From assembly GCA_031772625.1 (NCBI GenBank), contig CM062816.1, forward strand, positions 1,670,267,058 through 1,670,331,057: 64,000 bases of DNA. Direction: 5' to 3'. Under the pieces are notes generated by a model. The model searched no databases. It was not told the origin of the DNA and saw nothing but the letters and a program-made list of their open reading frames with translations. Shown here piece after piece: positions 35,412 to 46,177 of the stretch. This stretch comes from Pinus tabuliformis (taxonomy: Eukaryota > Streptophyta > Pinopsida > Pinales > Pinaceae). The position numbers were made by a program, and so were the translations under genes. Each line of letters begins with the position of its first letter. Within the stretch, counting starts at the first letter, position 1.

Positions 35412-37221
35412 TGTAGAGCCTCTAACTTACACCTTATCATCCACTATTACCTACTGTTTTTCACCACTTACCTCTCTCTTTTGCCTCATTTTCATTGTAA
35501 AACCACCCAGATCATTACATTAGATGTCATTAAGCATGATCAAGTGAGCTTTGCTAATGTGTGACTGTTTTGTTTAGATTTTGACATATTTACAGGCATT
35601 CCGTAGCCATCTGCTGATTCCGCAGCCATCTGATGATCCCGCAGCCTTTTTGTTAATCTCAAGGTTCCACGTGTCATTTTGCCAAATGAGCCACATGGGC
35701 ACTTAGGAATCAAGGTGCTCGAGGTTCCTGTGCTATTTGTTCAGCCATCCACGTCATCTGTACCTCCGGTCAACAAGGGTCAAGTTACGGTCAACAAAGG
35801 CAGCTTAACGGTGATACGTAAGCTGTTGGGTCACGTCAGTTCAAGCGATGACTTGTCCATGTTACGCGGGTTGTGGGGGACATAATCCAACTCTGGATTC
35901 AATGCCCATAACGACTAGAACCTCCAGCTCATCCACGCAGGCTTATGACGTGTTATTGAACCTTAATTACGCATGACATTTAGTTTATTTTTCAGTTTTA
36001 GCTGTACGCATTAGGCCATCTTTCAGATGCCTATAAAAACTTGCGTCTGCGTACGCTTATGTTACTTTTTAGTTGCTGTGTTTTTATGAACTCGTTATCA
36101 TTTTAGTGCATTCCAAAACTCTGTTTTAATAGTGCTGTTCTAGCACTCTTGACTGTAATTTTCTGCACATGGAGTAATAGAAGCAGTGTTGTTATGAAGT
36201 TTTCAATACCTTGAGTCTTCTTTGGCATATATGAATGGAGGGCCCCTGTTCATGTTAGCCTTGTATAGTATTTTATGATCAGCATTTCCTTATTTTCCAT
36301 TCAACATTTCCTTTTCTTGAAACATGTACAGCTTGATTTATTTTCATGTTATTTCATTTCTGGCCTTTATTTTAAGCTGATCAGCATTGTTCTTTTGCAG
36401 GTTTTTAACCCGGGATTGCTTTTGTGTTGTGTATTTGCTTTATATCTAGTGGTAGTTTCATTTGACAGATTCTAAGTTGCTGCCTTTACTTTATTTTCAT
36501 AGTTGATTTTTAGTTTTATTTCTCAAAAGTTGTCTGCTAACATATGAATGGTCTCTTTATTATAAATTGTCTATCTTTTAGAGATCAAAATACTAATAAC
36601 TTGCAGCTGGCTTTGGGTACTTTTTAGACTAATCTTTAACTACTTTCTAATCGTGTCTTACACAGTACTATGTGTTAGAGGCAGAGAGTTAGAAAGAGCA
36701 AAACATTACAACTAGTCTTTAAAGTAGATTTTTCTCATTTTTTTATCATTTCTTAGACTTATCTTTAGCTACTTCCTAATCGTGTCTTACACAGTACTAT
36801 GTGTTAGAGGCAGATAGTTAGGAAGAGATAAACATTATCATTGGTCTTTTAAGTGATTTTCTTACCTTTTATTTGCAGCAGCATGAATGGTGTCTAATGC
36901 CATTAGAAAGTGGTTCTTTGCTTTCAGTTCATTTTGATTTATTTATTTCTTTCAAGCTTTTCCTTTTCAGCAAGTAGTTAGAAACCACTAATCACACACT
37001 CTCACTCATCTAGAATTCACCTTACACACACTTTCACTCATCTGTTTATAATCATCACTCCATCTTAGGAAGATAAAATTAACCACAAACAACACCCCCA
37101 AACGACAAAAAGACTCTAAGAGGTTGCTTAAGTACATATAGTACACCTTCACTTCATCAGCTTACGAGCCCCGGGTTGACAATTAATGACATCAATTTAG
37201 GAACACTAAATTGATTAAACA
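35412..37221 (+). repeat. 5' LTR of the Athila-like element
   Basis: 1810 bp, about 99% identical to 46178-47986. It contains a short array of ttccgcagccatctg-like units at 35598-35646, a TATA-like tataaaaact near 36032 and a tandem duplication of about 129 bp (units starting near 36622 and 36751, each with cgtgtcttacacagtac). Both LTRs have the duplication, so it predates this insertion. Confidence 0.95.
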
Positions 37222-37224
37222 TTT

Positions 37225-37242
37225 TGGCGCCGTTGCCGGGGA
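37225..37242 (+). other. primer-binding site, tRNA-Asp type
   Basis: TGGCGCCGTTGCCGGGGA starts three bases after the LTR. From memory of plant tRNA-Asp(GTC), all 18 bases are complementary to its 3' end, the primer known for Athila elements. Confidence 0.9.
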
Positions 37243-37482
37243 AGTGAAATTAAGTAGCCATATTCTTAGAAAAAAAAAAAAACATAAAAATTTCAAGGAA
37301 AGAAGTTGATAACCTATCAAAGTATGCTCTCCTCTTGCACTTCAAAGTGATCTGGAGGATCAGAAAAGAGAAAGTTATTGATTTAGTAGTTTCTTGAGTA
37401 TGCTCTCTTCTTGCACCTAGAGTGACCTGGAAGATCAGAAAAAGAACTATTAACTTGACTTGAAGAAAAATAAAAAAATGAC

Positions 37483-40400
37483 ATGCATAGAGCTAGAGAT
37501 TCTAGGGGAAGGTTTTTAGCTAGAGTTCGAAGTTCAATTTTTACAAGTCCATCTGCTTCAAGGGATAGACAAGAGACACCTCCCTTATCTCCAACCGAAA
37601 CTCCTAGTCCTAGAATTCCTGGAATTCAAGAGCCAAGAGTTGACTCTCCTACACCTTCTATTGAGTTTGAACCAGGAAGAGACTCTTCTCTTTCTCCTAC
37701 AGGAAGACCAATTGTAATTGAGGAAGTAGAATCACCTGAAGAAGAAGGAGAAATCTCTTCTCATTCACCCTTTGTAGAGGAACCAGAAGATTTTGAAATC
37801 CCTAGGAGAATCATCATGGCAGAGGAAGAAGGAGGTGGTAGAGGTAGAGGTAGAGGAGGAGGAGGAAATAACAATAATAATGGAGGAGGTAGAGGTCCCA
37901 TTGGAGGAGGAAATAGAGATGGGGATAATTCATTTGGGTTTCCCATTGTTAATGAGGATTCCCGAGCTACTATGAAAAACATATCACCGTCTGTCCTCCC
38001 TAACTTCCATGGGTTAAGGACTGAGGACCCTGAAACATTCTTATTTGAGTTTGAAGTTGTGTGTCGAACTTATGACTATCTGGATGATACTCAGAAACTC
38101 AAATTGTTCCCCTCAACATTAAAAGATCAAGCTTTGAAATGGTTCATGGGGTTACTTACTCAATCCATTAGGACTTGGGATGAAATGAAACAAACCTTTT
38201 TGGATAGGTATTTGGACTATTGTATGCCTACTAATCACAAGGAAGAGGTATTTAAAATGATGCAAAGAGAAGATGAGAGCTTAGAAGATTTACTTGAAAG
38301 ATTTCAATATAACTTGAAAAGAGCAAAAATGAGTAGCTTGGATGAAGAGACCTTAAAAGCCCTCTTATTAAAAGCCATTAGGGATGAATGGATAGATATC
38401 TTAAACATGATGGGGAAAGGGGATATTTCTCAACTTTCACTCAATGATATAGCAGAACTTTGTATCCATCTCTCAAGGGGCAAATCAAAAACTCAAAAAG
38501 GGCCTAGAGATCCCTCTCTCCTTAGGGCAAATAAATCTGCAACAGGATCAGTGAGTAGGGCTGAAATCGGCAGTATGCTTGATGAATTTAAAACTAACAT
38601 CTTAGGGAGTCTTAGTGAACAACTTGATACCCTTAAGATTCATAATAAACAAAAAGCAGAAGCTGAGGCTTTGGCTATCTTTTGCCCGAACTGTAGAAAG
38701 AAGCATGCTTTAAGGGAATGCCCCTTAGATGCACACGTTGTAGAAACATGTGTAATTTGCTCAGAAACTCATGAGACCAAGGATTGTCCTTCAATTCCTG
38801 GCCTCAAGGCAGTCTTTCAAGAGGATCCAGATACACTTGAATCTCTCTGTTTTATTGCAAGGAGACCTTGGCAAGGACAACAGAATCAAGGGTTTAACAA
38901 CTCTATGAATTCTCAATCCCAACCAAATTGGAATCCTTGGCAACAACCTTGGCCTCAACCTCAAAATGCTTTTCAAGCATGGATGCAAAGCATGCAAAAT
39001 CCTTATGCGAGACTTGCTCAATTCTATCAATATCCTCCATCATTTCAGAATCAGCAAGCTCCACAACTTCCAAATCAAGGTCAACAACTATCATTGCCAT
39101 ACCCTCAACAACAACAACCTCCTCCACAAAATCAAAATTCTCAACTCTCCCAGCAGAAATCAAATCAACTTCCCTCTCAGCCATTACCAAATCCGAATAA
39201 TAGGAACCCTCAAAATGCTTACATGATGGAAGGTCAACCATTCCCTACCTATATGGTTGTTCCTCTCAATGAAGTACAACTCAGATCAGGTAGAATCTTA
39301 GATCAACCTTCCACAAGTGTTCAACAACCAAGCATTTCTGAGGAAGAATCTCTCAAAGTCAATAAAGGTTCTGAAGTATCACTTCAAAACCAAAATATCC
39401 AAAAAGAAAAAGAAAAAGAATCAACCTCTACAACTCCCATGGTTGAGCAACCTACACCTGTAGCTACACCTCCTTTTCCTGAAAGATTGCAAATTGACAA
39501 AGGGGTGGAAAAGCAGATATGGGTGCCTGACTATAGCTTCCTAGATGAATTGAAGAATGTCTGTATCAAGATCCCCTTGTTACAAGCCATTAAAGAAATT
39601 CCCATTCTAGCGAAGACAATAAAGGAGTTGAGTTTGAAGAAAACAGTAAAAAGAACCAGAGATACCAAAAGGATACATCTAGTTGGAAAAATTGCAGACA
39701 GTATGATGGGTAAGATTACCATGCAAAAGTATGTGGATCCCGGTAGTCCTATTGTCAAAACTCATATTAATGGGGTTGAAATCCAAAATACTTTGATTGA
39801 CTTAGGAGCCGCTATCAACATCATGAGTAGACAGACCATGGATCAGTTAAAGCTTCCTAACCTTCTCTTTACACCTACTTTGCTGCAACTTGCAGATAGA
39901 TCAATCATTAAACCTGATAGTGTATTGGAAGATATTCCAGTCTCTCTAGATTCTTGGGAATATCCAGTTGATTTTCTGATTTTAACTCCCAAGAACAATC
40001 TAGGAGGACATCCTCTTATTTTAGGAAGACCTTGGCTGGCCACAGCTGATGCTTTCATAAGTTGTAGGTCTGGGGACATGTATATATCAGATGGTAATTC
40101 TACCAAGAAATTCAACTTGTATCCTCCAGCAAAGGCAATAACAGAAATAGGAGAAGATGAATGGGTAGAGGATGAAGATACTATTCAACCTGTTCTAACC
40201 ATCTCTGAGATTAGTGAGGACAGTCAAATTCTAAATACATTAGAAAATTTTGAAGTATCTTTAGAATATGACTCTGCACATTTTCAGATAGATTCAGACA
40301 TTGAATATCTCTCCTCTAGACAGATGTCTCTCTTCTCAATGGAAGAGTTTGGTAGTTCTACAGTTGAGATCCTTCCAGGAAAAACATTGAACATTAACAA

Positions 40401-40608
40401 AAACTTGGGAAGACCACAACAAGAAGAATTAACCAAACTGTTGCAAAAACATTCCACTGCCTTTGCATGGGAATACACTGACATGAAAGGAATCGATCCT
40501 AAGACTTGTATTCATCACATCTATATTGAAGAAAACAGCAGACCTATTAGGCAACCACAAAGACGGATGAATCCAAACCTTAGGGAAATCGTGAAAGAAG
40601 AACTCTAG
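37483..40608 (+). CDS. gag-pro: Athila-like gag-protease
   Basis: 1041 codons. The first 150 residues are S/P- and E-rich, with a G/R/N-rich run near residue 120. The retrotransposon gag domain spans about residues 165-330 (LPNFHGLRTEDPETFLFEF, ALKWFMGL, TFLDRYLDYCMPT). Two cysteine clusters near residues 400-430 (CPNCRKKHALREC, CVICSETHETKDC) probably bind RNA. A long Q/P/N-rich linker (about 470-600) follows. A retropepsin-type region lies near residues 755-860 (THINGVEIQNTLID, HPLILGRPWLATADAF). The C-terminal 130 residues lead into reverse transcriptase (KNLGRPQQEELTKLLQKHS, RPIRQPQRRMNP). As the coat and maturation unit of a retrotransposon it has no host role. Minus-strand frames opposite the Q/P-rich linker are shadows. 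Confidence 0.92.
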   Translation: MHRARDSRGRFLARVRSSIFTSPSASRDRQETPPLSPTETPSPRIPGIQEPRVDSPTPSIEFEPGRDSSLSPTGRPIVIEEVESPEEEGEISSHSPFVEEPEDFEIPRRIIMAEEEGGGRGRGRGGGGNNNNNGGGRGPIGGGNRDGDNSFGFPIVNEDSRATMKNISPSVLPNFHGLRTEDPETFLFEFEVVCRTYDYLDDTQKLKLFPSTLKDQALKWFMGLLTQSIRTWDEMKQTFLDRYLDYCMPTNHKEEVFKMMQREDESLEDLLERFQYNLKRAKMSSLDEETLKALLLKAIRDEWIDILNMMGKGDISQLSLNDIAELCIHLSRGKSKTQKGPRDPSLLRANKSATGSVSRAEIGSMLDEFKTNILGSLSEQLDTLKIHNKQKAEAEALAIFCPNCRKKHALRECPLDAHVVETCVICSETHETKDCPSIPGLKAVFQEDPDTLESLCFIARRPWQGQQNQGFNNSMNSQSQPNWNPWQQPWPQPQNAFQAWMQSMQNPYARLAQFYQYPPSFQNQQAPQLPNQGQQLSLPYPQQQQPPPQNQNSQLSQQKSNQLPSQPLPNPNNRNPQNAYMMEGQPFPTYMVVPLNEVQLRSGRILDQPSTSVQQPSISEEESLKVNKGSEVSLQNQNIQKEKEKESTSTTPMVEQPTPVATPPFPERLQIDKGVEKQIWVPDYSFLDELKNVCIKIPLLQAIKEIPILAKTIKELSLKKTVKRTRDTKRIHLVGKIADSMMGKITMQKYVDPGSPIVKTHINGVEIQNTLIDLGAAINIMSRQTMDQLKLPNLLFTPTLLQLADRSIIKPDSVLEDIPVSLDSWEYPVDFLILTPKNNLGGHPLILGRPWLATADAFISCRSGDMYISDGNSTKKFNLYPPAKAITEIGEDEWVEDEDTIQPVLTISEISEDSQILNTLENFEVSLEYDSAHFQIDSDIEYLSSRQMSLFSMEEFGSSTVEILPGKTLNINKNLGRPQQEELTKLLQKHSTAFAWEYTDMKGIDPKTCIHHIYIEENSRPIRQPQRRMNPNLREIVKEEL

Positions 40609-40611
40609 AAA

Positions 40612-43200
40612 TTGCTCAAAGTAAACTTCATTTACCCCATTTCAGATAGCCAATGGGTCTCTCCCTTGGTTATAGTGCCCAAAAAGAATGGTAAATGGAG
40701 AGTTTGCATTGATTATCGAGAATTGAACAAGGCAACCTTAAAGGATCATTTCCCTCTACCTTTTATCGATCAGGTACTAGACACTTTAGCAGGTAAAAAG
40801 TATTTCTCATTCTTGGATGGTTTTAGTGGGTATAATCAAATTCAGGTAGCACCTGAAGATCAAGACAAAACCACATTTACCTGTCCTTGGGGAACTTTTG
40901 CCTACCGAGTACTCCCTTTTGGATTGTGCAATGCACCCGCTACATTTCAAAGGGTTGTACTAGGAATCTTTTCAGATCTGATTCATGATTGTGTAGAGGT
41001 ATACATGGACGATTTCACAGTGTATGGTAATACATTTGAAGAATCTTTGGAAAACTTGGAAAAAGTACTGGTAAGATGTAAGGAAACAAATCTTTCTTTA
41101 AGTCATGAAAAGTGTTTTATGATGTTTACTGAAGGGATTGTTTTAGGACATCATATTTCAGGAGATGGGATTAAGGTTGATAGATCCAAAGTCGAGGTCA
41201 TCTCTAAGTTACCTATTCCGAATTGCCAGAAGGATGTTAGAAGTTTTCTTGGGTTTACTGGGTATTACAGAAGATTTATTGAAAACTTCACTAAGATAGC
41301 ATCCCCTCTTTTCAAATTGCTTACCAAGGACTGTGAGTTCAAATGGGATCCTGAGTGTCAATCTGCTTTTGAAGCTTTAAAGACTAGAATATCTGAAGCA
41401 CCCATCTTAAGGGGGCCAAATTGGAAACTCCCTTTCCACATTTCTACTGATGCTTCAGATACAGCTCTAGGAGCTGTTTTGGAACAAAAGGACTTGATCC
41501 CTTATGCCATTTATTACACAAGTAAGAATTTGACTCCCACTGAGTTAAATTATACTGTTACAGAAAAAGAGTTCTTAGCTGTGGTACATGCGATTAATAA
41601 GTTTAGACACTACATAACCGGCTATGAAACCTTTGTCCATACTGATCACTCTGCCATAAGATATTTAATGAACAAACCTGTCACTAATGGTAGAGTTACA
41701 AGATGGCTTTTACTTTTACAAGAATTCAACATTACTGTGTTAGATAGACCTGGAAAACAAAACACAGTAGCTGATTTCTTGTCTAGAATCCAAAACACTA
41801 ATGAAGATTCTCCAGTAGAAGATAAGTTTCTAGATGAGTACTTGTTTGCAGTGACTACCAAGACTCCTTGGTATGCAGATATGGCTAATTATCTTGTTAC
41901 AGGGAAGCTTCCTCTACACTTATTTCCTAATGAGAAAAAGAAAATCATTCAGGAGAGTGCACATTATTCTTGGATTTCTAATGAATTGTTCAAAACAGGG
42001 CCAGATTGTATAATCAGAAGGTGTGTTCGGGAAGATGAAATGCCTGACATCCTTAAGGCATGTCATGATGAACCATGCGGCGGGCACTTTGCTTACAAGA
42101 GGACAGCCTATAAAATCCTTTCTCTAGGATATTATTGGCCTTCTCTCTTTAAAGATGCAAAGCAGTATGTTAGAAGGTGTGATAGCTGCCAAAGAGTTGG
42201 GAAACCAACTCCTTCAAATGAAATGCCTCTACAACCTCAGGTATGCATCGAACCCTTTGAGAAATGGGCTCTAGATTTCGTTGGACCAATTAATCCACCA
42301 TCAAAGCAAAAGAAGTATATACTGGTTTGTACTGACTATGTTACTAAGTGGGTAGAAGCGAAAGCATTGCCTTCTGCCACTGAAAATCCAGTTGTTCAAT
42401 TTCTTTTTGAGGATATTTTCACTCGTTTTGGTGTCCCAAGGGAAATTGTGACAGATCAGGGCAGCCAGTTTACATCTAAATTGATGGAGAAGCTGATGGA
42501 GGAATATAAGATCAAGCACAGAACATCTACTCCATACCATCCACAATCAAATGGCCAAGTGGAATCTACCAATAAAGTTCTTGAAGGCATTATCACCAAG
42601 ACTGTTCATCTTCATAGAAGAGATTGGGCGGAAAGGCTCCCTGAAGCCTTATGGGCCTATAGAACTACATGGAAGAACACAACAGGACATTCTCCCTATG
42701 AACTTGTTTATGGGAAGGAAGTCCTGCTTCCTATTGAGTTCCAAATCAAGACCTTCAAGATGGCAGTCCAATTGGGAATGAGCCTCTCAGAAGCTCAAAG
42801 ACACAGAATGGACCAGCTAAATGAGCTAGATGAAATAAGACAAGATGCAATTCTAAGGACCGATCTAGTTCAGCACCAAAGATCTAAATGGCATGATCGT
42901 CATATCAAAGAAAGAAAGTTTCAGAAAGGAGATTGGGCTCTATTGTTTGATTCAAAGTTCAAAGACTTCAAAGGAAAGTTTCAAACTCATTGGCTTGGGC
43001 CATATGAGATTGATGAAGTCTTTAGCAATGGAGCAGTTCGAGTGAAAACTATTGATGAATTTCATACTCCTCTTATTGTGAATGGCCATCGCTTGAAGAT
43101 CTACCAAAAACCATTCTCAAAAGAAGAGTTTATCAAGTTGTTTAAAGAAGATTCTGCAATCAGGTTGGTGGAGAAGGATTCTTCTCCTCCATCAGCCTAA
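40612..43200 (+). CDS. pol: Athila-like pol: reverse transcriptase, RNase H, integrase
   Basis: About 860 codons, directly following gag-protease. The reverse transcriptase has CIDYRELNKATLKDHFPLP and the active-site box VYMDDF (near residue 138). Gypsy RNase H spans about residues 275-390 (HISTDASDTALGAVL, EKEFLAVVHAINKFRHY, HTDHSAIRYL). Integrase has its HHCC finger (CHDEPCGGHF...RRCDSCQ) near residues 480-530 and a D,D35E-type core (DFVGPI, TDQGSQFT, PYHPQSNGQVESTNK). A C-terminal GPY-type module (HWLGPYEI, VNGHRLKIY) ends the protein and no chromodomain follows. The catalytic motifs look well preserved, in keeping with the young LTRs. Confidence 0.94.
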   Translation: MLKVNFIYPISDSQWVSPLVIVPKKNGKWRVCIDYRELNKATLKDHFPLPFIDQVLDTLAGKKYFSFLDGFSGYNQIQVAPEDQDKTTFTCPWGTFAYRVLPFGLCNAPATFQRVVLGIFSDLIHDCVEVYMDDFTVYGNTFEESLENLEKVLVRCKETNLSLSHEKCFMMFTEGIVLGHHISGDGIKVDRSKVEVISKLPIPNCQKDVRSFLGFTGYYRRFIENFTKIASPLFKLLTKDCEFKWDPECQSAFEALKTRISEAPILRGPNWKLPFHISTDASDTALGAVLEQKDLIPYAIYYTSKNLTPTELNYTVTEKEFLAVVHAINKFRHYITGYETFVHTDHSAIRYLMNKPVTNGRVTRWLLLLQEFNITVLDRPGKQNTVADFLSRIQNTNEDSPVEDKFLDEYLFAVTTKTPWYADMANYLVTGKLPLHLFPNEKKKIIQESAHYSWISNELFKTGPDCIIRRCVREDEMPDILKACHDEPCGGHFAYKRTAYKILSLGYYWPSLFKDAKQYVRRCDSCQRVGKPTPSNEMPLQPQVCIEPFEKWALDFVGPINPPSKQKKYILVCTDYVTKWVEAKALPSATENPVVQFLFEDIFTRFGVPREIVTDQGSQFTSKLMEKLMEEYKIKHRTSTPYHPQSNGQVESTNKVLEGIITKTVHLHRRDWAERLPEALWAYRTTWKNTTGHSPYELVYGKEVLLPIEFQIKTFKMAVQLGMSLSEAQRHRMDQLNELDEIRQDAILRTDLVQHQRSKWHDRHIKERKFQKGDWALLFDSKFKDFKGKFQTHWLGPYEIDEVFSNGAVRVKTIDEFHTPLIVNGHRLKIYQKPFSKEEFIKLFKEDSAIRLVEKDSSPPSA

Positions 43201-44427
43201 TCTTTGTTTTTTTTTTTTTTTTTTTAAAAAAAAAAAGAAAAAAAAAAAGAAGAAAAAAAAAAAAAGAAAAAAAAAGAAAAAAATAAATAAATGTATGAGC
43301 CTGAAAACCAATCTCTGATTGGCAGTCTCATGCAGAAAACCTGAGGTGAAAATCAGGGTCACCTGACACCTCATGTTTTCCAAAAAAAAATCTCCCTTAT
43401 TTCATCTCATTTTCATCATTACCACCATTTCATCCACCATTTCATTCATTTTCACTCCACTTCATTTTTTTCATCCATCCATCCATTCACTACATTCCAT
43501 TCCATCAATAAAGTCATTTTTAGATAGCTAAAGTTGTTCTTGTGCAGCCGGAGGTTACCACTGCAGTTTCCGCAGCTGTTTGGCAATTCTGCAGCCATTC
43601 AGCCATTCCGCAGCCCTCTGCACCTGCATAAGAAAAACACAGTCTGTTTGAAAAAATTTTACAGTTCAGTAGTCATCAACAATAAATGAAAAGAGTCATG
43701 CAACAGCAATAAATCAATGAAGGGTTAGTGGCAAATCATCAAAGGAAAATCCAAGCGCGGATATGAGGTATGATTTAAAATCCTAAACTTACGGTTATCT
43801 CATTTTGCAAAGTTTCTGGGTTATGTTTATTTGCCACTTAATGTAATGATTACTAGTTTCTCCCATCATGTGACCATACATCCACGTATCTCCCAAATCT
43901 ATCAGTCCTTAGGTATCACGATTTTGAAATTCAATTGCAGCTGTTCTTTCATTAAGGCTTTCGTACCTAAGTGACGTAGCCTACTGTACTACGTCTCTCT
44001 ATGACACAATCCCGCAGCCAAGTGTAAATCTATGCCCGAAACCTAAGGACCTAACCGTTTCTACTCATCATTTCATAACCCTTCTACCCTCCTACGCTCA
44101 TATCATTCCATTCACGCTGTGTCATTCCCACGCTGTTTCATTCCATTCACGCTGTGCTCACTACGCTGCTACCATTAACCATACTCTGTTTTATTCCTCT
44201 CTGCTAATTCTGATCACCAGTGAAAGTCTATTATGGCTGTATCAAGAGCCGTAATCCTCTGTGTTAAGGCCGTAAATCCACTGTGTCAAGGTCGTAAATT
44301 CACTGTGTTAAGACTATTGCTGAAAGCCGTGTAACCTCCTTTTCCACAAAGTTCTAGAACAGAGCCGTGAATTTACTGTGTTAAGGCCATTATTGAAGCC
44401 GTGTTTTAGAACAGAGCCGTAGAGCCA
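43201..44427 (+). other. Athila-like spacer between pol and extra ORF, with simple repeats
   Basis: Non-coding. It opens with a T run followed by a long A-rich tract (43204-43290), then cattcatc-rich DNA. A block at 43566-43625 (ttccgcagc, attctgcagcc, attccgcagcc) repeats the wording of the LTR array at 35598-35646. Near 44246-44311 there are about three 22-bp units of the form ggccgtaaatccactgtgtcaa, with a further unit at 44361. Spacers of this kind between pol and the extra ORF are usual in Athila elements. Confidence 0.7.
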
Positions 44428-46131
44428 ATGGGGAAACTCTTAAGGGCAGAACCAGAGGGTTCAAAATTTCTGGAGGGATATCCTTAGGTTAAAGAAGCGT
44501 TGCAAAAAGCAAACTGGCTACAATGCATCCAAACGTTCAGAGGTTACCACAAAGAGGTTACGAAGGCCTTTGCACGGTCCTTCAGAGATAAAGATAATCA
44601 AGTGGAGATAGGGGATTTAAAGTTCACAGTCACTGAGAGCAGCATAGCACAAGCTACCTCACTCCCACAGACTGGAGAAAGATGGTTTAAGAACCGGTCA
44701 GTTCAAGATCAACAGTGGAAGCAAATCTTAAAGAACCCAGGTATGGATACCAGCATCTTTACAAAAGGGATTCCTATTTCTTATGTTAAGGAAGAATGGA
44801 CAACTTTACTCTTATTAGTGCAAAAATTCTTCACTTGTGAGGGAAGATTTGGAGTCTTATATGTTTACCATGCAAAGGTCATGATACATTTCCTAGGAGA
44901 TGATATTAACCTTCCATATTTTCTACTCTCAAGTCTTAAGAAAATGTGTTCAATGGCCCAAAGGAATCCAAGAAATATTGAATCACATCTATGTCATCAT
45001 GGTCTTGTTAAAATGCTAGTTGAGGAACAGTTAAAATCAAAAAGAGAAACCTGGGAGAGATTCCTTGTGAGAAACCATTTTGAAGAAGCAGGAGAAACCT
45101 CTGTGCCTAGAAAGAGTAGAAGAAAAAGAAAAGAGGCTACCCCTAAAACTGTTGTCCAAGAGGAAACTGTCCAAGAATAGATTGAAAAAGAAACTGATGT
45201 ACATCATTCTGAACATGAAATTGATCTTGAGCCTGCTGTGAACATTGATCAAACAGCCCAAGGAGTCATCACAGAAACCCTTGCAGAACTTGTCCAAGAA
45301 GTTGCTCAAAAGAGAATAGAGAGAAGGAAGAAACAAAAGAAAGATAAAGGCAAAGCTCTAGTCCAAGAAACCTACCTCACTCCTGAGAATTCTAGTGAGG
45401 AAGACACTCAGCCCTTAGCTCAAAGAATGGCCAAACTCCATGAAACTGCCCTTTCCAAAAAGGTGGAAAAACAGAAGCAAAAGGTACGAAAAGAAAAACA
45501 GAGCACTACCACTGTGAGAAGGAGCAGAAGGATACAAGATAAAGTAGGGGCCACAAAAGGTAAAAAGTCACTCATCATTGACTTGAGCACACCTGAAAAG
45601 GTTGCTACAAGTCCTCCACACGCTGAGTATGTTGAGACTAGTCCTCCACGTGAGGAGAGTCCTTTTGAGCATGAACCTGAGCATGAACATGGATTTGAAT
45701 TTGAGTATGAACCGAGTCCAAAGAAGTCACCTGAGGTTGACCCGGATCAGCAGAAAGTTTATAATTATCTGGAGACGTTGGAGCAAGCAGCTGCTGGCCC
45801 AAGCAATGTTCAACCTTTGGAGCAACAAGTTCACTCATTAAAACAGGAAATTTTTGAGATTGAGGTTCTAAATCGCCATATCATGCAAGAAAATGAAAAA
45901 TTGAAGGAGCAAGCTAAATTGGATAAGATGATCCAAGATAACACCATGCTTCATATGGGCCTGTGGCAAAAGGAAAACAAAAAGCTCAAGAAGAGATGCA
46001 AGAAATTAAACAGAGCTTTGATCAATTTAAAATTCAGATGTCTGATGAAAAGACCAAGAGTCAATGTGGCCACACAGAGGAAGAAGAGGAGATTAGATGT
46101 CTTGGCAGAGGCATCACAGCAGGTTGATTAA
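44428..46131 (+). pseudogene. Athila-like extra ORF after pol (function unknown)
   Basis: About 565 codons in two open stretches. The start ATG is followed by GKLLRAEPEGSKFLEG. The N-terminal domain (to about 45060) has QKANWLQCIQTFRGYHKEV, FFTCEGRFGVLYVYHAK, NLPYFLLSSL and CHHGLVKMLVEEQ, which align one after another with the element B ORF at 14191-16886. It is followed by K/R/E-rich sequence, acidic repeats (EHEPEHEHGFEFEYEP) and a coiled-coil C-terminus (HSLKQEIFEIEVLNRHIM). The position matches the so-called env-like ORF of Athila, yet no clear signal peptide or transmembrane helix is visible. The shared domain suggests a conserved accessory protein of unknown role. Confidence 0.75.
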
Positions 46132-46162
46132 GCAGTGTTTTTGCATGAGGACATGCAATGCC

Positions 46163-46177
46163 CTCGTAGTGGGGGTA
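46163..46177 (+). other. polypurine tract of the Athila-like element
   Basis: cgtagtgggggta directly precedes the 3' LTR start tgtagagcc. It is the expected plus-strand priming site. Confidence 0.75.

Noticed and set aside
37225-37242. Possible tRNA-Asp gene fragment
   Set aside because: Only the 18 bases complementary to the tRNA 3' end are present, next to an LTR; it is a primer-binding site.
38791-39241. Several frames on both strands opposite the gag linker
   Set aside because: Shadows of the Q/P/N-rich low-complexity part of gag; no independent support.
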